Assembly: GCA_025201845.1 (NCBI GenBank)
Contig: MU604018.1
Coordinates: forward strand, 1,872-65,871
DNA: 64,000 bases
From: Martensiomyces pterosporus
Taxonomy: Eukaryota; Kickxellomycota; Kickxellomycetes; Kickxellales; Kickxellaceae
Direction: 5' to 3'
Shown: positions 17,737 to 26,104 of the stretch, piece after piece
Position numbering within the stretch: the stretch's first letter is position 1
Layout of the letters: each line of letters opens with the position of its first letter
Notes under the pieces: generated by a model
What the model saw: the letters and a program-made list of their open reading frames with translations, nothing else
Told to the model about the DNA's origin: nothing
The model's database searches: none
Translations under genes and position numbers: made by a program

Positions 17737-18573
17737 CTACTGGAGGTTTGGGTGCAGGCCTAGGGAAAGCACTGTGAACTCTTGCGTCCCCCCTTCAAAC
17801 GACTGAATGCGCTTCTTAATCACACGCGCGGCATCCTACACTCAAAACAAGCACACAGCATTCAGTCAGCTATACATGCACAGGCGGCTGCTACAGACCC
17901 ATCACTGCGAGCATGCGCTCCTTAAAGCGCTGGTTACCTTGAGCAGGTCTGTTGATGGACCATGGTTGAAGGGAGCCGGCTGCCTTCCGTCCAGCTCATA
18001 CAGGTCGCCATCCACACTCACAAACGAGATAAAGTGCAGCTCCACGTCCTCCTCGGGCTGCGGCGCCGCCGTCTGCCCCGCAGAAGCGCTCTCCAGGTGA
18101 GCACCAGCGATAACTGCATCGCCTTCCAGCACCTCAGCGCGCTGCTCGGGGGTCATGTCTGCGACCCTGCTGAGGAACTTGCCCAGGTATCCGCCGACTT
18201 GAATGTCGCCTTGGTTGTTGGCCAGCGAGTGAATGACCGCCATGGTGCCGCAGGCGTTGCCGATGGTCTGCCGCATGAACCAGACGCTGGGGGACACCCT
18301 GTGGCTGCTGCTGGCGATTTCCTCCTTTCTCTCGGCCTCGTACTTGGGCGTCAGCGGGAAGAGGAACACGATGGCCTTGACTGGCTGCACAACCATCGAC
18401 AGAAGCTCGTCGTCTAGGCCCCACACGTCGCTGAATCCGAACGTCGGGTCCACTCCTAGCTTGGATAGCATGGCGTTGATGACCTCGGGGTTGGACTCGA
18501 GTGGGATCCACTTGATATCCCCGGGCGTGGTAGGCGCCATTGCGCGCTCCTGCTGCTCTGCTTGCGAAGACAT
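17737..18573 (-). CDS. Ubiquitin C-terminal hydrolase, UCHL3/Yuh1 type (two exons)
   Basis: A peptidase C12 thiol protease that releases small adducts from the ubiquitin (and often Nedd8/Rub1) C-terminus. Exons 17938-18573 and 17737-17835 (intron 17836-17937, GTAACC...TGTAG) encode 244 residues. The catalytic triad is Cys108 in IGNACGTMAVIHSL, His180 in VELHFISFV and Asp195 in LYELDGRQP; Gln102 (FMRQTIG) forms the oxyanion hole. Spacings match human UCHL3 (Cys95/His169/Asp184). The second exon supplies the C-terminal helix, DAARVIKKRIQSF; without splicing the protein would end in an unrelated 11-residue tail. Confidence 0.95.
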
Positions 18574-18809
18574 GGCGATACTGGGAAGTAGCGGTGCAAT
18601 AGTGACGTGGGTCTGCCAAAAGCGCTTTTTTTTTTCTTTGGCTGCAGGCTGATTTATCAGCACACAAGAGCCGTGCAGCTTTATGGCTTGATGTTGCTGA
18701 GCGTTTCCCTCCTTTGCTGCCTCGTTCATTCAAAAGTCAGTATTCCTCCTTCTTCAGCTATACCCCTCTCTAATACCAGATTTGCCTTCATTTAGTATAG
18801 AGTGCGCCG

Positions 18810-19067
18810 ATGGACGAGTTGAATGGTTTTGATGAGGCAAGTGCCTGGGGCGAGCAGCAGCCGCAGCAGCCAGCACCAGCTGGAGATTCAGGCCCGGCCA
18901 AAGATGCATTCGACACAGCAGAGGCGGCTGACGATGCGTTTGGCGCTGACGATGACTTTGACAATTTCGGCGACTTTGGCAACGACGACGGCGCTGGCAG
19001 CGACAGCTTCGATGACTTTGGCGACTTTGGCGACATCGACGACTCCGCTGCTGCTCCCAGCTCAGTG

Positions 19068-19114
<47 letters not shown>

Positions 19115-20226
19115 GGGCTCCACCGCTATGCAAGTCTCTGTGGTGGAGTCTGTGCTGGTCGAAGCCAAGGAGCTGCTGATGCTGAATGGCCTGGAAGGGC
19201 ACGGCGATCGCGTGCAGGTAATACGAAAGTGCTTGGACTTGACGTTTGGCGACATTGAAACCACGGCAGAAAACATGCATGCGCGGCCGCAATCGCCCGT
19301 CATAGCTTTGGACACTGCCATCAAGGGAGGCATACCCAAAACAGCGACTAACAGCACGGCTGGCCAGGCTACAGGCGAGCCCCGGCTGCTCCGGAACTTG
19401 CTGCTGATCGCTCTGTCGGCAAGGCTTCCTGATGAGTGCTGGGAGCATTTGCTGACCCCACTTTCCGAGTTGAGAATCGAAGCCATCCACAGTGACGAAA
19501 TGGCNNNNNNNNNNNNNNNNNNNNNNNNNNNNNNNNNNNNNNNNNNNNNNNNNNNNNNNNNNNNNNNNNNNNNNNNNNNNNNNNNNNNNNNNNNNNNNNN
19601 NNNNNNNNNNNNNNNNNNNNNNNNNNNNNNNNNNNNNNNNNNNNNNNNNNNNNNNNNNNNNGCTGCTGATGCTGAATGGCCTGGAAGGGCACGGCGATCG
19701 CGTGCAGGTAATACGAAAGTGCTTGGACTTGACGTTTGGCGACATTGAAACCACGGCAGAAAACATGCATGCGCGGCCGCAATCGCCCGTCATAGCTTTG
19801 GACACTGCCATCAAGGGAGGCATACCCAAAACAGCGACTAACAGCACGGCTGGCCAGGCTACAGGCGAGCCCCGACTGCTCCGGAACTTGCTGCTGATCG
19901 CTCTGTCGGCAAGGCTTCCTGATGAGTGCTGGGAGCATTTGCTGACCCCACTTTCCGAGTTGAGAATCGAAGCCATCCACAGTGACGAAATGGCTGCTGA
20001 GGCAGCTCCCTTGAGCATCGACGAGGTTCGGCGGATCGCCGCCCAGCTACCCGATACTGGCAGTGGCGCGGCAGACCAGCAGATTGCGGTTCTAGAGCGG
20101 GCACTGCGGTCTATCGACTTGCTTGTGTCCGCCAAAGAAAAGGAGGTGGCCAAGCGGAGGGATGAGATTGACACCTACAACCAAGTCATTCAGACGCTGG
20201 TCGCGCAGGCATCGAAGCTGCACTAG
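18810..20226 (+). CDS. Acidic FGDFG-repeat protein, possibly Laa2-like clathrin/AP-1 accessory (broken by assembly gap)
   Basis: The gene starts at 18810 and runs to 19504, then hits 157 N. The bases after the gap (19662-19994) repeat 19172-19504 almost exactly, so the likely real gene joins 18810-19504 directly to 19995-20226. That reading is in frame and about 308 residues long. Residues about 45-75 carry repeated acidic motifs (DDFDNFGDFG, DDFGDFGD), the type bound by clathrin-adaptor ear domains in aftiphilin-like proteins. An Ala-Pro run follows. The C-terminus (ERALRSIDLLVSAKEKEVA) is a coiled coil. The overall plan resembles fungal Laa2 (AP-1/Laa1 partner), but this is inference. Confidence 0.5.
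19071..19113 (+). repeat. CCTGCT hexanucleotide repeat coding for Ala-Pro
   Basis: About seven tandem copies of CCTGCT encode alternating Pro and Ala in the acidic protein. It is probably length-polymorphic and sits about 60 bp before the sequence duplicated across the gap. Confidence 0.85.
19505..19661. other. Assembly gap (157 N)
   Basis: A run of 157 undetermined bases. The last 333 bp before it equal the first 333 bp after it, with one difference seen (G at 19385, A at 19875). This is the pattern of two contig ends that overlap but were not merged. Confidence 0.95.
19662..19994 (+). repeat. Redundant copy of 19172-19504 after the gap
   Basis: 333 bp identical to the left flank except one transition. 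Read literally it would duplicate about 111 codons of the acidic protein and shift the frame relative to the left part. Treat it as the same locus, possibly the other allele. Confidence 0.85.
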
Positions 20227-20465
20227 ACGGCATATAGAGAGCACGCTACCCACTGCCACCACCGCCAAACCCCTGTATATTACTCTGGACCCCTTCTCAG
20301 CTGCCGCTTGTCTGTTCCAAACCAGAATCACGTGCCCCAACCCCACACGCTTTGCATTGGCCAGCTAGCCCATGTAAAGATGGCCGGATATTTTTTTTGG
20401 CGGCCGGCGCACTCAAGCAACTTTTCGTCTCTGCTTTACACGCTTTATATACACACACTTTGGAC

Positions 20466-21233
20466 ATGGATTTCCAGAACAGAGCAGGATCAAAGCCGGG
20501 GGCCGGCGCCCTGATGTCGTACTCCGAGTCAAACGTCGCTCGTCGCGAGCGGCTGCGCAAGCTAGCGCTGGAGACCATCGACATTGAGAGTGACCCGTAT
20601 TTCATGCGCAACCACCTGGGGTCGTATGAGTGCAAGCTGTGCCTCACCCTGCACAACAACGAGGGCTCCTATCTGGCACACACACAGGGCAAAAAGCACC
20701 AGGCCAACTTGGCCCGCAGGGCAGCACTAGAAGCGAGGGAAAACGAGGGCAGTGGGCCGGCACGCGCGGCTGCGGCGGCACCGAAGGTTAAGAGGAATGC
20801 GGTGAAGATTGGGCGGCCTGGGTACAAGGTCACAAAGATCAGGGACCCGCACACCAGGCAGTTTGGCTTGCTGTTTGAAATCACGTATCCGGAGGTTACG
20901 GATGAGACGAAACCCAGGCACAGGTTTATGTCGGCGTATGAGCAGCACGTTGAGGTGCCCAACAGACAGCACCAGTACCTGCTGTTTGCTGCAGAGCCCT
21001 ACGAGACGATTGCATTCAAGGTGCAGAGCCGCGAGGTGGACATGCGGCCTGGAAAGTTCTGGTCGCATTGGGACAGGGACACAAGAAAGTTCACGTTGCA
21101 GTTCTTCTTCCGCAACCCGACGAGATCATACAGCAGCAGCCATGGCGCGAATGCAGCAACGGCGATGGCGGGTGGCCAGGTCAATCCCCTGAATCCCTAT
21201 CTGACGGCTGCGCAGCCCTCAACGCCTATATGA
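20466..21233 (+). CDS. PRP11: Splicing factor 3A subunit 2 (SF3A2/Prp11)
   Basis: An SF3a component of U2 snRNP needed for branch-site recognition. 255 residues, no intron. The start MDFQNRAGSKPG and the block ETIDIESDPYFMRNHLGSYE are nearly invariant in eukaryotes. The C2H2 zinc finger is YECKLCLTLHNNEGSYLAHT with the second His in GKKH. Further blocks are VKIGRPGYKVTK, PRHRFMSAYEQ and AAEPYETIAFKVQSREVD. The Pro-rich repeat tail of human SF3A2 is missing, as in other fungi. Transcription is co-directional with the acidic gene, whose stop is 239 bp upstream. Confidence 0.97.
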   Translation: MDFQNRAGSKPGAGALMSYSESNVARRERLRKLALETIDIESDPYFMRNHLGSYECKLCLTLHNNEGSYLAHTQGKKHQANLARRAALEARENEGSGPARAAAAAPKVKRNAVKIGRPGYKVTKIRDPHTRQFGLLFEITYPEVTDETKPRHRFMSAYEQHVEVPNRQHQYLLFAAEPYETIAFKVQSREVDMRPGKFWSHWDRDTRKFTLQFFFRNPTRSYSSSHGANAATAMAGGQVNPLNPYLTAAQPSTPI

Positions 21234-21254
21234 CAAAGCAGCAACGTGTTTGTT

Positions 21255-21260
21255 AATAAA
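21255..21260 (+). terminator. AATAAA polyadenylation signal after SF3A2
   Basis: AATAAA begins 22 nt after the SF3A2 stop codon. The distance is reasonable and the next gene is convergent. Confidence 0.4.
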
Positions 21261-21402
21261 GTGATGTAAACGTATGTATTGGCAGTTGAATGGCGTCTTT
21301 TTTTTACTATTAGGAGCTATCAGTGGCAGAATGCAAGTGTGGCTAAAGGCCAGCAGAGGTAGTACATGTAGGCAAAGAGATGGAGGATTGGGCAGTTCGC
21401 GT

Positions 21403-23288
21403 CTAGTCCATGTAGTTTGGACGAGTGGGCCCGCCAGCAGGATGGCTGCCACTGCTGCTGCCAGCGTTGTTGATGGTGGCCAGGTCGAGCTCGTAGTCTG
21501 TCTGCGACGGGACCTCAGCCATCTTGCCCTTGGCCTTCTGCGAAAGGCCATGCGACGAGGAGCGAGAGTCTACCAGGTTATGCACATCATCCAGGTGGCT
21601 GTCGGGTACAGCCCTCGCCATGCTGCTGGTTTCATTTCCTGTTGCCGCCGCAGTGGCAATGAGGTTGGTGGTAGCATTCGACGACTCTGGCTGGTATCCT
21701 GCATATGGCAGCAGCGAGGAGTATGGCCCAGGGACGGCTCCCCGCATGCGCGACTCCTCAGCAGCCGAGGTCTTCAGACTCTCCTGGATGGCCATCCACT
21801 CGTTATGCGCTGACAGCGTGTTATCGTACAGCCACAGGCAGCGCTCGACCTCCTCGCTGGCTACCGAGAGCTTTTGCAGGGTCTCCATGTTGTCTGGCGT
21901 GAGCATGCCCATGAAGTTGTGGATTGCTGTTTTCCGCTTATTGACCTCCTTCATCATGTCGCCAACAACGGGGTTTGTGCGCGGATCCTCCTCGACGTTC
22001 AGCGAAATGAGGTTTTCTGTGAGCATGTCGCAGAGCGATTTGAGCTCCTGGGCAGAGGTCTCCATGTGCTCGATAAAAGTCGGTGTCAGCCCTGAGTTCT
22101 CCTGGCCGCTGACTGACGCAAAGGATGCGCCGCGGCTCCGGGTGCTGTGTGACTGTGCGTTTTGGGCCTGGACAAGCGCTTGCTGCTGTGCAGCAACAAC
22201 TGGATCCGCGCCAACGAGCGAGCCGTACGCATATGCCGGCTGCTGTGGCGGCATCTGCTGGAATGTCACCATCTGCGTGCCAGCGTAAGGAATGCCCTGG
22301 TAGGCAGCATACGGGTTGCTCGGTGGCTGCACCACGGGTGGATACGCCCAGCCCTCCTGCTCGCGCGTGACCGGTGGTATGGGCAGCAGGCTGGCCGTGG
22401 GCTTGAGCCCAATCTTTTGCTTCACTGAATCCACAACATTCTCCAGGATGTTGCGGACACCCAGGCTCTCGCGATACAAAATGCACCAATTCGACACCAT
22501 GCACAGCAGCGTCTCGCGGATGGTAATGGGGACGGCTGGCGATATGACAGTTTTGAGTAGGACGGCGCCGGTGGTCAGCTCCTTGAACACCAAGCCCATG
22601 TTCCTTGGGAACGACCACACGATGCCGTGCAGGACCTTCAGAAGCGACAGCGACTTGCTCACGTCATTCTCAGCAGAGCTGCTTCTGGCGTTGGATCCTA
22701 TCCGATTGAGGAGCTTGGGCTCCTTGTGCTCCTTCATGGCGATGGTGCGCAGCACAAACTCCAGCGCCTCAGCTGGCCTACAGACATAGGATGGATGGCG
22801 GGTGCCGCGAGGGGAAATCACGGGGGGTTCAGATGGTGCATACGGACAAATTAGGAAAAAAAGAAAACAAGCGGGCAATCAACCACAGTCAGAAGCACGC
22901 TAGCAGCCAGAGGCAAATCCGCTCGTGGTGACGCTAGCAAAAATAGAAAGCATGCTGCTGCAAAGGCACGCCCACAGGGCCGTTTTCATTGCTGCTACTT
23001 ACGCATCCGGCTGTTTGGCAAACATGCTGTAGAGCTTGTCGTACGCAGAAACATCCACCATGGCGTCGCCTACAGGTTAGTGGAGCCAGTACGCAGAATG
23101 AAACACAGCATGCGTGTGCTGGAGGCGTTAGCACGGATAGCAGTCACTCGGTCGATGCATGCGACGTATACATGTGTGCGGGCCTGCTGCCACAGGCCAG
23201 CCAAGCACAGAGCAATAGCAAAGCCGTGTGTTGTGTGCGTACATATGGCGGACTGGAGCTTTGGCTTTCGTTTTCCAAACAGCGGCAT
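21403..23288 (-). CDS. VHS-GAT domain protein, Lsb5-like (three exons)
   Basis: 495 residues from exons 23243-23288, 23003-23069 and 21403-22777; introns are 23070-23242 (GTACGC, CACTAAC, CTGTAG) and 22778-23002 (GTAAGT...CTGTAG). The N-terminus reads MPLFGKRKPKLQSAICDA. Residues about 10-165 form an all-helical VHS-like domain (ALEFVLRTIAMKEHKEPKLL, SLLKVLHGIVW). A Pro/Gln/Tyr-rich linker follows, then a GAT-like three-helix region (FIEHMETSAQELKSLCDML to VERCLWLYDNT). This domain order occurs in yeast Lsb5, TOM1 and GGA proteins, which bind ubiquitin, actin regulators or clathrin at endosomes and Golgi. No clear clathrin box or GAE domain is visible, favouring Lsb5. Exon 1 rests on splice signals and frame, not on strong homology. 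Confidence 0.75.
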
Positions 23289-24010
23289 TGCAGAATTGAA
23301 ACTAAAAAGGCTGTGAATTGAGCGGTGAGAGGACGAGGAGGGGTTCTGAGCAGCAGTGGAAGCTGGAAGAGAGTGGCGATTGTGCCTGGTGTCCGTTGAA
23401 AGCATGTTTATTGTGTCGCAGCAAAGGGCGCATATGCAATCAAGCGAGTAAGCGCAGAAGGAAAAATGGACAAGAGGATTTGCAGACAAAAAAGCACTGG
23501 GGGCAGGCAAGCCAGATTGGGCGCGTTTCTGCTTAAAAGGCTGGGAGAAAGGGGCCAATCCATATGTGGTGGAAAGCAGCCAGGCATGGGTGCGGTGCGG
23601 GTGGATTCTTATATCTGCGTGGCCAAGACTTGCGCCAAGACCTGATAATAAAGTTTTCATGCACTTCCACCGAGCTAGGGTGCCTCTGTTTACTCCTTTG
23701 TCCTGTGCTACAGCGCTCGCTGCGTGATCGCAGCGCCTCTGCCCTGCTGCCAAGCCATTGGGGCAGGCCTGTCCGAGCTGGGGAGAGGCGGGCGCGGAAA
23801 AATAAGCATTCTGCGTTTGCCTGCACAAACGCCTGCACAAACACCTGCACAAACACCTGCCCAGAAGGAAAGGCGCTGTGCGGCCAAGCCAAGAAGCACC
23901 ACCAAGCGCCTTACACATCCGTGAATAGCACTGCCTGCGCTCTGCTCCTTGTCTAGCTTTCCACTAAAACCTTCAAGAGACGCTCTGCCAAGCCACGCAG
24001 AGAAAGAGAG
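23289..24010. other. Intergenic: VHS-GAT promoter and F-box-like 3' flank
   Basis: 722 bp with no supported gene. A 12-nt unit, CCTGCACAAACR, is repeated three times at 23820-23855 and makes a Cys-Thr-Asn ORF by chance. Confidence 0.5.
23820..23855. repeat. Three tandem 12-nt units (CCTGCACAAACR)
   Basis: Three consecutive copies with one base variation, partly continuing into a fourth (CCTGCC). Intergenic, unspaced and far too short to be a CRISPR array. Confidence 0.8.
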
Positions 24011-25786
24011 CTACAACTCGAATTTCGGCCACCCGCTCTCCGGGCGCCTCACTTCGAGATTGCGCAGATGGCCCGCCCTTGCGGAAACAGCCTCGCTGCC
24101 GTCCAGCACCTTGTCCAATGCAGCCTTCCAGTACTCCGGCGAAATCCACGTCTGAAACCGAGCCAAGGACGGAATCTGGGCGACCATTGAAATCACCTGC
24201 ACAGTCTGCGCATTAAACTGGTCTTCGCCCACCCGTCTTGGCTTGTAGGCATATCGCAGGATCAGTGTTTTCAGTCTGCTGCTCAGCAAGCCTTGGCCGC
24301 CGTCGCTCAGCTGCAGCAGCATCATCTGCTGGACATCGTGGACGCTCCACTGATCCGGCGGCGACTCTGGCTCGCTGCTCACGCCGCAGTCGAAGAAAAC
24401 AAGCCGATTGAGCCGCGCAATCGCTGCGCAAACCTGCTCAAAGGGGATGTATGCTGCGAGGACCAGCCTCTGCAGACCATCCAGCCCCATTGCCTGCACA
24501 TACAGGCTTACGTTGTAGTACAGCGACGTGTGAACCGAGATAGACTGCGAGTTTATGGTGGATTTAAAGATCGAGCCAAGTGCGTGCTGCATTGCCTTCT
24601 CATCGTCTATCTTGAGCAGCTGTATCGCCATCATGTTCATCTGTCGGAACTGGGGAAGCTCCAGCTGCTCGAAGTCGCTATCATTTAGCCACAAACCCAG
24701 CACTCTAATGGGCGTGTCTGCGAGCAGGCTCAGGAACCACGAGATGTCGCAGCTGTCGCTGATAACCTCCGCGAACCTGAGCTTTGGGAACTTGAACTGC
24801 GGCGTGCCGCTTCTCAGATACGCATCCAGGTGCTGCTGCCGCGAGGACGCAAGTGCAGCAAAGTTGACCTTAAGCGACCTTAGCTCGCTGAACACCGTGG
24901 GCAAGCTGCTGGCACTCTCATGAAATGCACTGTAAAACTGAAGGCGGTCAGCAGCCCCAAGGTTTAGCTTTTGAAGCGAGTTGGCAATCATCCGCGGCAG
25001 CTGCCAGCTTCCGTTGGCGCATATGGAGTTTAGGCGAAGAACTGTTAGCGGCGGAAAGTCTGGAAGGCCTTCGTAGAGGACGTTGACGCTCGGGTGAGCC
25101 ACCAGTCGCTTCATCTGCATAAACCGGCTGCCAAGAGCGTTGTCCAGCGAGAAGAGCTCTTCGGGTTGGAGCTGGAACTCGGTCGCCACCGTAAGAGAGT
25201 CGACGTTGGGCGCCATTCTGCTCAGAAACCTGGCTGCAGCTTCTATAGGGCCTAAACCTTGCACAGCCATACTTGTGTCCAGCGAACGCGACCAGAAAAT
25301 CGATACGCACAGCGAGGTAATCGAGCTCAGGTCGTGGCTGCGAATCCCAATCTCCTCCAAACATGCCAAGACCTGCGCAGAATCCATATGTTTGCAAATG
25401 CAAAGTGTGATTCGCCGAAGGTTGCCGTTGCGCCTGAGCTCCTGTGTCATGTGCAGGTTTGAATGGTAGCGGAATACATCGCCCTGGACATCCAGATACC
25501 CGGATGGCTCCACCGCTGCTGCCGTGGTAAGCCTGTTTATGCGGCGAACGAGCCGTCTGACGCGCTCTTTTCTGTTTACACATTGCTGGTCCAGCTTTAT
25601 AACGAGCTCCCTGGGTATGAATGAGAGCGCGGCTTCCCTCCACACCCGACTGACCGATGCGAATGGATGCAGCCCGCTCAAGTAGTCTAGCTGATATGAG
25701 CGGTTCCAGACCGATACTTGGCGCATCAAGTTCGCCTCGTAGATAATTCTCGACAGCATATCCGTGTTTTCAAGGATGCGGTGCAT
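24011..25786 (-). CDS. F-box-like/leucine-rich-repeat family protein (Kickxellales type)
   Basis: 591 residues, no intron. No enzymatic motif is visible. The N-terminal 90 residues resemble a degenerate F-box region (FASVSRVWREAALSFIPREL). The rest is an irregular series of leucine-rich segments such as FPPLTVLRLNSICANGSW, FPKLRFAEVIS and DGLQRLVLAAYIPFEQ. Proteins of this look form a large lineage-specific family in Coemansia-like fungi and are thought to be SCF-type or scaffold proteins without proven partners. The ATG at 25786 is chosen; an upstream in-frame start would read into the 86-bp duplicated segment. A second member lies at the right edge of the window. Confidence 0.7.
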   Translation of the reverse strand: MHRILENTDMLSRIIYEANLMRQVSVWNRSYQLDYLSGLHPFASVSRVWREAALSFIPRELVIKLDQQCVNRKERVRRLVRRINRLTTAAAVEPSGYLDVQGDVFRYHSNLHMTQELRRNGNLRRITLCICKHMDSAQVLACLEEIGIRSHDLSSITSLCVSIFWSRSLDTSMAVQGLGPIEAAARFLSRMAPNVDSLTVATEFQLQPEELFSLDNALGSRFMQMKRLVAHPSVNVLYEGLPDFPPLTVLRLNSICANGSWQLPRMIANSLQKLNLGAADRLQFYSAFHESASSLPTVFSELRSLKVNFAALASSRQQHLDAYLRSGTPQFKFPKLRFAEVISDSCDISWFLSLLADTPIRVLGLWLNDSDFEQLELPQFRQMNMMAIQLLKIDDEKAMQHALGSIFKSTINSQSISVHTSLYYNVSLYVQAMGLDGLQRLVLAAYIPFEQVCAAIARLNRLVFFDCGVSSEPESPPDQWSVHDVQQMMLLQLSDGGQGLLSSRLKTLILRYAYKPRRVGEDQFNAQTVQVISMVAQIPSLARFQTWISPEYWKAALDKVLDGSEAVSARAGHLRNLEVRRPESGWPKFEL

Positions 25787-26104
25787 TGTAAATAACCACG
25801 TCTCGAACAGCAAAGTATAGTTGCGTATTTCATCTAGGCAAAAGCAGAGAAGCAGAAAGACCACCCGGAAAAATCAGAGCGACTTGTGCATCTATGCGAC
25901 AATCCAAAAGCAGGCGCTGTTCAAATGCGCTACAGAAGCAGAAAGACCACCCGGAAAAATCAGAGCGACTTGTGCATCTATGCGACAATCCAAAAGCAGG
26001 CGCTGTTCAAATGCGCTACAAAGGGACACCCACATGCTAGCATGCTCATGTTTTCACTTGCAGAGCTGCCACATAGATATGCGGTTGGCCAGAGGCAGCG
26101 CTGC
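25787..26104. other. Intergenic containing the 86-bp duplication
   Basis: 318 bp. More than half is the tandem duplication; the rest shows no recognised element. Confidence 0.6.
25848..26019. repeat. Perfect 86-bp tandem duplication
   Basis: 25848-25933 is repeated exactly at 25934-26019. The unit starts AGAAGCAGAAAGACC and ends AAATGCGCTAC. It lies between the F-box-like gene's ATG (62 bp away) and the NTE1 stop, so it probably occupies the promoter or leader of the F-box-like gene. No coding function is seen. Confidence 0.93.

Noticed and set aside
18810..20174. Chimeric ORFs reading through the 157-N gap
   Set aside because: They depend on N translated as X and on a duplicated flank; the real frame is obtained by collapsing the copies.
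23820..23859. Short regular repeats considered as a CRISPR-like array
   Set aside because: 12-nt units with no spacers in a eukaryotic intergenic region; a simple tandem repeat.
23070..23918. 282-codon minus-strand ORF overlapping VHS-GAT exon 1 and its upstream region
   Set aside because: Only its part containing MPLFGKRKPKLQSA matters, as exon 1 of the VHS-GAT gene; the rest is low-complexity and non-conserved.
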